A program made the translations under genes and the position numbers. The notes beneath the pieces are model-generated. The model did no database searches. It saw only the letters and a list, made by a program, of their open reading frames with translations, and was not told where the DNA came from. This document shows positions 56,230 through 64,000 of a stretch of 64,000 nucleotides of DNA, piece by piece. Source of the stretch: Bedellia somnulentella. Taxonomy: Eukaryota; Arthropoda; Insecta; Lepidoptera; Bedelliidae. Where the stretch lies: positions 5,618,622 to 5,682,621 of the forward strand of contig OY755189.1 of NCBI GenBank assembly GCA_963576735.1. The letters run 5' to 3'. The stretch's first letter is position 1. The number at the start of each line of letters is the position of its first letter.

Positions 56230-56584
56230 TAGTCTAGCAATAGGTCTCATTCATTACGGTATCTCACTCAAATTGTAAGATTAAAGTGTTTAACTTCCAA
56301 AGTATAAATATAAAATATAAGTAGTTGTACAGTAGGGTGTACTGAGCCTCATATCTTTGCTATACTTACAATACCAAGTTGATTGTAGAGTTTACGATGA
56401 CGTAGTGATCAGTTTTATTAAAGCCTGATGTTTTAGAAGTTTCAGCTCTTCTATTCCAAACATATTTATTTTATAGTGCTTATGTTTCAAGCAAACTATT
56501 AAAATGGACATACATTTTATTATAGTATCCATAAAAACCTAGTTTTATTGAACTTGGTAATTATTGCATATTTGAACTGCAGCG
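56230..56584. other. Downstream of SGF29, unassigned
   Basis: AT-rich, no gene recognised. Probably includes the SGF29 transcript end. Confidence 0.35.
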
Positions 56585-56714
56585 CAAGCACGAGCCATGT
56601 TTAAACTAGTTATCGCGTGGGATAAAGCAGCCATCTCTTACGCACTTACTTAGTATCGTATACTGCCATCTCATTCTAACCGTTATCGTGTCGATAAAAT
56701 AGCGCTCGTGCTTG
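56585..56714. mobile_element. 130-bp MITE, copy 2
   Basis: Inverted ends CAAGCACGAGC...GCTCGTGCTTG. About 97% identical by eye to the copy in Rbf intron 7. No coding. Confidence 0.8.
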
Positions 56715-57222
56715 CCTTCTGATAAATGTATATTTAATTATAAAAATAAGTAATTTTAAAGTCAGCAGCATTTCGTAGTATAGGGTTTAAAAAGTATGAA
56801 TATATTGAAATAAAAATAGTATTTAATATTGTATTGTGCTTTTTAAAATATCATTTAAACCTCTCTTTAATCTTGCTGACTATAATTATCAAGAGGCAAT
56901 TGTTTTAACCTTTAATGCTGAGAGTATTATGTCATCTGAATCCAAATATGCAATGAAATGATAATAAACATGTAAGTTAAATTGATTTTGATGGTTTTAT
57001 TTATCTTAATGTGTCCTCTTAGTTTGCCCTTCTAAATCTTATTTACAATATTGTCTTTCAGAAAGTATTAATAAACAATCACCATATCTCATATCCTAAC
57101 GTTACGTTTTCTTTTCATAAAGTGGCAACCACACGACTAACTGAACTGTCGTGTGCTGTAACCAGTTGTGTCAGTTTGATAACGTTACAAACGTGAGAGT
57201 AGAGTGAATACAGTAAAAATGA
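56715..57222. other. Intergenic, unassigned
   Basis: AT-rich. No coding region or repeat recognised. Confidence 0.4.
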
Positions 57223-57472
57223 AATACATACATATACTCACAGCTATAAATCCCTAGAAGGGGTAGGCAGAGCTAAGAAAAGTGGAAATTCCTCAGCCAG
57301 TTTTGGAAACTTGAGTGGAGAAACGATGGTTAAATAAAGGTTGGTGGTGATAAGTCTCCAACCACATCGCCCAAATGTCCCTTAAAAGCCCCAATACCGT
57401 TAGTCGCCTCTTACGTACACCCACCAAAAGCAATAGGGTAGTACTATTCTAAGCCGACACTACACAGCATAA
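57223..57472 (-). repeat. SINE A copy, full length
   Basis: Minus-strand majority type, from TACATACATATACTCACAGC to the head CTAAGCCGACACTACACAGC. Confidence 0.85.
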
Positions 57473-58075
57473 TGCAAAATGAAATACCAAACATAAAAGC
57501 ATTTATTGACAACGACACGACTAACCGAACTACCAGTCGTATCATCGACAATGAACGACACGACATACTCAATTTAGATTTCGGTTGTACAGTGAACCAT
57601 GGAGTAAGAAGTAGAGCAACACACAACACCTCATAATTAAATACCAGTCTCAATTCTATGTCACAACGACGAAGAAAGACCCGAAAACTTCGAAAAGAAA
57701 AAACGCAATTTCATTTCATTCATTCATTCTTTCACCGCTGATGAAATGAAAATAACGTAAGCCGCGCCCCCTTTTGAAAATGTGCTACATTGCAACAAAG
57801 CAGCTCCTCCCTAATTCTTATTCCATGCAGTGAACACACAGAAAGTTTGAAACAATTTTTTAAACCCCTATATAGAGATGGGTTTGCACGAATCATGAAG
57901 AGGTGAAAAATCTTGGAAATTTCGTATAGATTATTACATTCCGTATAGAGTTACAAATTGAACAGGCTTTACTGCCCATTGATTGGCTTCGATTTGCTAG
58001 ACATAACTACTGTCATAATCATAACGAGTAATGTTAATATTAAAATTAAAGTAATATTTAGAGAAACAATGAGAA
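57473..58075. other. Intergenic, unassigned
   Basis: No gene recognised. The string CCCCTATATAGAGATGGG near 57866 is TATA-like, but no transcript follows it. Confidence 0.35.
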
Positions 58076-58077
58076 TA

Positions 58078-59861
58078 CGAGGGGCATGCCAAAAGAAACT
58101 AGATACTCAAAAATAATAACATTTATTCTTTATTACAAGTATCGATATTTTCAAAGTATTCACTCTGAGCACGTATACACTTTTCCATACGTCTGAACCA
58201 ATTGGAAAATACCTGTGACCACTCTTCTTTAGATACCTCAGAAATCTCGAAATTATAGGCAACCAGCGCATCTTCTTTGCTTTCAAACCTCTTCCCCTTT
58301 AGTTTTTCTTTGATTTTTGGAAACAAGTAAAAATCACAAGGCGCTAGGTCAGGGGAATATGGCGGGTGAGGGAGAATTGACACATTTTTCGAGTTTAAAA
58401 AGTCTAGTGTTCTGGCAGACGTGTGCGGCGCCAGAGAAGACGTGGTGCCAGAGAAGGTGCCGGGGTCCTGACTTCGGTCGCTTGTCACACCAAGCTGATA
58501 TTACTGTTGGAGCACAAACTGTCACATACCATTCGGAGTTCACCGTTCTTTCATTCTCTAGCACAACAGTAGCAATATGACCCGTTTTGCAGAAAAACGA
58601 GGTGACCATTTGTTTCTGTGTGCTTCGTGCACGGCGACATTTCGTTGGAGTTGGCTCGTCTTCAAAGCACCATACAGTCGACTGTCGCTTTGATTCGGGA
58701 TCATAGTTATATAGCCATGTTTCGTCACCAGTCAGTATATCATATACATTTTTTTCTCGCCTCCGTTGAAAATATTTATCATGAATAGGCACAAATCCAC
58801 CCGACGGTCTTTCTGCTCATCGGTAAGTTTGTGCGGCACCCATCTCGAACAACGTTTACGGAGAGAAAGGTGGTCGTGAATTATGGTTTGCATTGCTGCT
58901 GATCCAATTCCTAGTTCTCGCTCTAGCTCGTCGGTTTTCGCGAATAAGTTTTTCGACTGCACGAACGTTTCTTGCGTGACCACGGTTGGCGGCCGTCCTG
59001 TCTTCGCTTCATTTTCGAGACATCCCCGTCCTCTTTTAAATTCAGCAAACCAATTGAATACTGCTGCTCGGGAACAAGCAGACTCGCCAAAAGTAGAAGC
59101 CAAAAGTTCGAAACATTCTTGAGGCTTTAAACCTTTTTTAAAGTCATAATAAATCATAGCGCGAAACTTACGTCGACTGAGCTCCAATGTTGCAAGTGAA
59201 TTTCCGCCAGATTCTCGGAAAAATGATGCTCACTCAAATAAAAAATAAATAAAAGAAGTGTGTTCTATATTAAATTATGTCAATAAAAAACCAGCCTATA
59301 ATATGGTGTATAGCTTGCCAGTGTCAATTCGGTATGCAAAGTTTTACAAAAGTGGTGCTGATTGCGAAACCATTTCGAAATATTATGTTTTTAAACAATA
59401 TTTTCTTGAAATTAAATCGAACAAAGCTAAGATGACCGTTATTTTGTCAAAAAACTGCAACAGTATTTGACCTTCAGTGTTATTTCAAAGACATTTGTTT
59501 TTGCAGTTAATATAAAATATCGAAAATCATAGGTTTCTTTAGTATATTATCGTAATAATTTCATTTGAGATCACAAAGTCATGAAATGTAATGCAATTAG
59601 CAACGTTTTTATTAAACATTTCGCTTTATTTGCATGTCGCTACGTGATATTTTCAATCGATGACGTCATTAAGTACAAAAAATGAACAATCTTAAAAAAA
59701 TCATAACTTTACAATTACTCATTTTAAGTGAAAAATATTCCAATTAGTCTGTTATTTTCATGTTTGCTATCGAATAAAAATATTTAATAAATACAAAAAA
59801 AAACTTTGCATACCGAATTAAATGAGAAAAGAGTATCTAACTTCTTTTGGCATGCCCCTCG
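58078..59861 (-). mobile_element. Mariner element, 1.78 kb
   Basis: Terminal inverted repeats CGAGGGGCATGCCAAAAGAA (one to two mismatches between ends) are flanked by TA at 58076-58077 and 59862-59863. One broken transposase lies inside on the minus strand. Longer than the usual ~1.3 kb because of ~650 bp of non-coding DNA at the right (59188-59861). Confidence 0.93.
58123..59187 (-). pseudogene. Mariner transposase, frameshifted
   Basis: The N-terminal HTH region is intact (MELSRRKFRAMIYYDFKKGL, SRAAVFNWFAEFKRG, GRPPTVVTQETF, ending ~58732). The catalytic part continues in other frames: YDILTGDETWLYNYD (first Asp), then a shift near 58440 into HTSARTLDFLNSK and PYSPDLAPCDFYLFPKIK (third Asp). 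At least two frameshifts occur. The usual HDNA(R/P)PH block around the second Asp is corrupted, so a functional DDD triad is not present. The element could only move in trans. Confidence 0.92.
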
Positions 59862-59884
59862 TATTTAAAGAATCCCATCATTAT

Positions 59885-60122
59885 TGATAGCTGTTTGGCC
59901 TAGTATAGCACAACCCCATATTTTCTCTTGGGTGCCATACGAGACGACTAAGGGATACAGGGCTTTTAATTGATACATGTGCGATGTGGTTGAAAGTAAC
60001 CTCATTAACAGCTATCCTTAATATTACATTATTTTCCCCATGAAACTTCCAAAAGCGCCTGAGGAATTTCTGACTTCTGAAGTGTCTTCAGTTACCCCTT
60101 TTTGGGATTTATAGCCGTGAAC
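59885..60122 (+). repeat. SINE A copy, divergent
   Basis: TTTGGCCTAGTATAGCACAA head, GTGCGATGTGGTTGAAAGTA core and GGGATTTATAGCCGTGAACA end. An uncharacterised 103-codon open frame follows at 60137-60448 and has no recognisable family. Confidence 0.7.
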
Positions 60123-60629
60123 ATTGGTGGGCATAGATGAAATCGTATCAACTCGACGACGTTTACCATATTCTTAGAAGGTTGGAAGAGGTATATAGTA
60201 TTAATTCTGTACATTACGTGAATGGAGAACACAAATGGGTCAAAATATCTGTACCAAATGCACTTGAAACTTTAGTTTATATCATTTATATTACAATCGT
60301 TTTTATTTCACGTCAATACATGCAGTATTTCCGAAGCAGCGACCTAGAGAAGTTTAACCCCGTTTTCAAATCTTCAGATTTCGCGCACTTTTTAATTTTA
60401 AGTCACAACCCGTGCTTTTATATGCTTGTTTACAATAAAGTAACATAAATAATAGCTATTTTTGCTGACCCCTCCGGGGATAACTGGCTGAAAGTTTGAC
60501 TTTTGAGAGTTGAATTAATACAAATACTTCCTGCCCGATAGCTGAAGTAACAACTTTAAACCACCTTTAGAAATTGAGATTAATTAAATGGCATAGAGGA
60601 TATTTGTTGTTGGTGATTGTTTTATATTA

Positions 60630-60945
60630 TCTGTATACTATCGGCACAGAATAGCACTACCTCGTTTTTTCACAAGGGTAATATAATAATATTTGAATGT
60701 TTTTGTTCATAAAAAAAAATAAAGTATATTACTATATAATATATAATAAATATTACTAATAAATAAAGAAAAGTTTTTTTTCGTTTGTTTTTTCCCCTCT
60801 GGTGTAGAAATATTTTCTTTCCTTTATTTATTAGTAAGGGTAATAAAAGGTTACTTTGAAAATTAGGCTCTTTTTTCTAGGAATTCCTAATTCTGAAGCT
60901 TTGTCTACCTTTTTTCAGTGTTATAATCATGATTATATTTTTATA
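60630..60945 (+). repeat. SINE A copy interrupted by AT-rich DNA
   Basis: Head piece TATCGGCACAGAATAGCACT at ~60640 and 3' piece AGGAATTCCTAATTCTGAAG at ~60880 flank about 190 bp of AT-rich sequence. Confidence 0.45.
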
Positions 60946-60952
60946 TTAAAGT

Positions 60953-61170
60953 GGCCGTGTAGTGTCGGCTTAGAATAGCACTACCCTATTTCTTCCGGTG
61001 GGTGTACGTAAGTTGTGACTGACGATATTGGGGCTTTTAAGGGATATTTTCTTTTAAGAAACTTTATTTCATCATATTTTGCCCACGCAGATTCCAAAAG
61101 TAGCTGAGGAATTTCTAATTTCCTATCTCTGGTTACCCCTTCAAGGGATTTATTGCCTTGCGTATTTGTA
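60953..61170 (+). repeat. SINE A copy
   Basis: GCCGTGTAGTGTCGGCTTAG head with a short internal deletion, and ATTTATTGCCTTGCGTATTT end. Confidence 0.8.
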
Positions 61171-61257
61171 TACAATAAAGTGGCTCTGGATAGTCTCGTA
61201 TAATAGGTAATAATAATAGGCACATAAAAAAAGTTTATCTGGTGTTTTAACTGTAGA

Positions 61258-61500
61258 GTTGTGTAGTGGTGCTTAGAATAACACTACCCCTCTTTATTAA
61301 CGCGGGTATAATTAAGAGGCGACTAGGGGTATTGGGGCTTTTAAATGGATTTTTGGGCGATGCGGTCGGAGACCCATCACCAATATCCTTTATTTTACCA
61401 TCTTTCCCCCACTTAACTTCCAAAAGTGGCTGAGGAATTTCTAATTCTTAAGCTCTGGTTACCCCTTCTAGGGATTAATAGCCATGAGTATATGTATGTA
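61258..61500 (+). repeat. SINE A copy
   Basis: GTTGTGTAGTGGTGCTTAGA head, ATGCGGTCGGAGACCCATCA core and GAGTATATGTATGTAG tail. Confidence 0.8.
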
Positions 61501-61795
61501 GTTGAAACACTGAGGCACACTACAGTACCTATTTATTTGCTATTTTGTATCACAAAACTACAAAAACTCCATGCGTACGCAAGCGTGAGCGACTAATTGC
61601 CGGGGCTGTGACGTCACATCGCTACTTTCCCACGCAAACCGCAATTAAAAAAATAATTCGGCCGAAAAGGCGCACTTTAAACCTACATATTTCAGCTATT
61701 TTTTTAAGCAAAATGAAAAAAGTAAAAACACAGTTTTTCTCGTAATTTTTTGAAAAACGTTGGTCAGGTCCATTTCACCGGGTGTTCTGAGAACC

Positions 61796-61968
61796 CTCTT
61801 TTTGCATGGACGATGTGTTCACAATCAAAAGCCTTTGTAAAATCGCAGAATAAACCGAATGCATGATTCATCATCATACATTCCCAAGAACGAACCAGTT
61901 TAATTAGGACAACGCTTTTGTCAGTGGTAGAGCGGCCTTTCATGAAACCAAATTGTTGGAACTAAAAG
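61796..61968 (-). pseudogene. LINE reverse-transcriptase fragment
   Basis: Minus-strand frame: QQFGFMKGRSTTDKSVVLIK, MNHAFGLFCDFTKAFDCEHI. These are RT motifs 2-A, with the catalytic D of the D-F-x-K-A-F-D block. Less than 60 codons remain, with no flanking RT sequence on either side. Confidence 0.7.
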
Positions 61969-62452
61969 GCAAGAACAGTTGATTAAGCATAAGATTTATT
62001 TTATCTCCTCCAGATTTTAGTAATTAGTAATGTGTAGTAATAAGTAGTAATGGTATAATTTTACTATGTTTCATGAGATCTGGGAAGATACCATTACGTA
62101 TGCATCATAAAACATTTTTGCTAAATAGGGAATTAATATTACATAAACGGTTTTACTTAAGGAAACTACTTGATAAATATTATGTATTTGGCCAATACAA
62201 TATATTTCATGCCCATTAAAGTTCTAACACACATAATCACACACACACAAACACATGAAACACACTTTAGAGAAAAATAATTATATTTTATTTGTCCATA
62301 CATATTTCTGTTACAAATAAATGCTAAACATATAATTGGCACGATAAATTGTTATATTTAAAAATGCTTGTCAATAGATTAAGTGCTGTTTGTTTTACTC
62401 AATAATAAATAAATAAATTATGGCCTATTATTACTGACATCCCCAGAAAACC

Positions 62453-62605
62453 TCAAATTTTTTCAACTTCTAGGATATCTTTGGGACAGAGAACTTTACT
62501 CGTATAATAAAATATTGATTTACACGTTGCAACATTTTGTTGCAACAGCTCTTGAGCTAGTGCAGCAGATGAATGTAAGTGTTCAGTGGTCTTTAAAGGT
62601 ATATC
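62453..62605 (-). CDS. Possible terminal exon of an unidentified gene
   Basis: A minus-strand frame begins right after a good acceptor (TGTTTTTGAAACATATTTTGCAG) and encodes IPLKTTEHLHSSAALAQELL, then QQNVATCKSIFYYTSKVL, CPKDILEVEKI and stop TGA. A minus-strand AATAAA lies about 160 bp further on (near 62289). The composition is helical and protein-like, and I do not recognise the family. The rest of the gene would lie beyond 64000. It could also be a chance frame. Confidence 0.35.
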   Translation of the reverse strand, partial: DIPLKTTEHLHSSAALAQELLQQNVATCKSIFYYTSKVLCPKDILEVEKI

Positions 62606-64000
62606 TGCAAAATATGTTTCAAAAACACAAGCAGTTACATTCAATCAGACCGTCAGACCGAATACAAAAGTCCTGATCAAATGATTTGCTTTTGCCAGTT
62701 TGAGTGTCGATAATGTACCAAACAAATACAATTTCCATAAAAGAAGGAAAGAAAACGCGTTTATCATTCTTTACATACTTTATTAACAATCAGATGTTCT
62801 AGTTAGATACATCAATTTACTTATTCTACGTAGGTACCAAAATTAAATAATAATAAAATCTATTCCAATTGACTTTTCACGACCTCGAATTTATCGTAAC
62901 AGGGCACACACCACAACAGCAATATTCCTAGAGGTTTCAAAGTTTAAAAAAAAATACCACTACCATTATAAATCACAATAAATAGGCAGAGTATGGTTAT
63001 GATTACAAATACATTATACCTAGTCGTATTGTATTAAAAGTGTGAGTCCGTTACGATAATAAATTAGATGTAATTAAATCTACAATGTTATTTGACATAT
63101 TTTAGATTATTGTTTCCAAGTAGAATAAAAGGATATCATTCAAACCGTAAAAACACCAAAAATAAGTTGCAAACAATCTTAATTTAATTATACACCAAGT
63201 AAATAAATTAAATAATTTAACAAGCTAGTCCAATAAAATATATCTGAAATTGATTGATAGAAAATATTCATCAAATATTACACGTAATGTGTTGATCTTA
63301 CAAAGACAATATTTATACCAAACTAGAAGTTATCAGTCGCCTCTGAGAAAGTATACCAACAAATTATATGAAACTATAATGAATAAAGTATAATTGATAA
63401 TGATAGAAACCGAGGCAAATTTGGGAGGCGTTACACCCATCTCTTTTGTACTATTCCAAGTAAATGACCTGATGAATGATGATGGTAGGATTTAATATAT
63501 GACAATATTACTAGTACTGTGATTGGTAAAACTATATGATCGCGTATTTTTATTGCATATAACGAAGACTGTGTTCGATAATCAGCTAAGAATCGAAGTA
63601 TCAAAAATTTAACTTTTATAAACATTTAATAAGTTTAGAGATTAAAAAGGGACGCCAAATAACACCTCGAGGACTAAACAATCAGTTTGGTATTGAAATA
63701 GGTTTCGTCTTTATTATAATATTGACAAAACAAGAAATTGTAAAATCACACAATGAAACATATAATAAAAATCATTACTTCATTTTTAAGTACTAAAAAA
63801 ATCTTTATAAGACAACACGACAACATACAAATATTCGTTGATTATTTATATTTGCAGAGAAAATCGAACATAAACCTTAATATAGTATTTTCTAAGACTT
63901 TCACGATTGCACATTATAATTAAAACAACTATTGACTTTAGGATATTTTAATGCATTAAAATATTTGGGATAATTTAATGATATGCAGGTGTTTATAAAC
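62606..64000. other. Right edge, no gene recognised
   Basis: AT-rich. Several TTTATT strings could be minus-strand poly(A) signals. No repeat family or coding region was identified. If 62453-62605 is real, this is probably intron. Confidence 0.4.

Noticed and set aside
58317..59122. Plus-strand frames over the mariner
   Set aside because: Antisense shadows of the broken transposase.

Overview
The window is a piece of an AT-rich insect nuclear genome, most likely a moth or butterfly (Lepidoptera). The evidence is multi-exon genes with GT-AG introns, Helitrons with the 5' and 3' termini familiar from lepidopteran genomes, jockey/CR1/RTE-like LINEs with microsatellite or A-rich tails, tRNA-headed SINEs, hAT and mariner elements, and many foldback MITEs. 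No species can be named from the sequence. There are no prokaryotic operons, CRISPR arrays or viral genomes.

Three protein-coding genes were rebuilt exon by exon with every splice phase checked. (1) Mitochondrial ribosome-binding factor A (RBFA), minus strand, six exons between 28423 and 17878, 349 aa. (2) The retinoblastoma-family pocket protein Rbf, plus strand, 18 coding exons from 29826 to 44432, 901 aa, with a probable 3'-UTR intron. (3) The SAGA subunit SGF29, plus strand, six exons from 49595 to 55629, 294 aa. RBFA and Rbf are head to head, about 1.4 kb apart. Their shared upstream region holds a strong E2F-type site and a 735-bp hAT element with an 8-bp target duplication. A possible last exon of a fourth gene lies on the minus strand at 62453-62605.

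Layout: 1-17.8 kb is accessory DNA with nested transposons. A jockey-like LINE is interrupted by a 4.86-kb TIR element that itself contains two Helitrons. A second LINE sits inside a tRNA-headed SINE. A 1.7-kb TIR element carries a ~270-bp-arm hairpin. 17.9-28.4 kb is RBFA, whose introns hold a LINE with an intact 992-aa ORF2 and a TIR element with a decayed cysteine-rich tail. 29.8-48 kb is Rbf. 49.6-56.2 kb is SGF29. 56.5-62 kb is intergenic with a broken mariner and SINEs. 62.5-64 kb is mostly unassigned.

The most unusual signal is that exon ends, each with its 5' splice site, have been tandemly or locally copied again and again across two adjacent genes. There is a 43-bp unit x19 at the end of Rbf exon 11 and a 135-bp unit x16 (apparently identical copies) over the Rbf stop codon and a donor. 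There are four copies of the 3' end of SGF29 exon 4 and two copies of the end of the SGF29 last exon. In addition, a decayed copy of Rbf exon 17 lies in the intron before it, and an exon-5 fragment lies in intron 2 flanked by 13-bp direct repeats. Together these create dozens of potential competing donors. Whether they are used cannot be judged from DNA alone.
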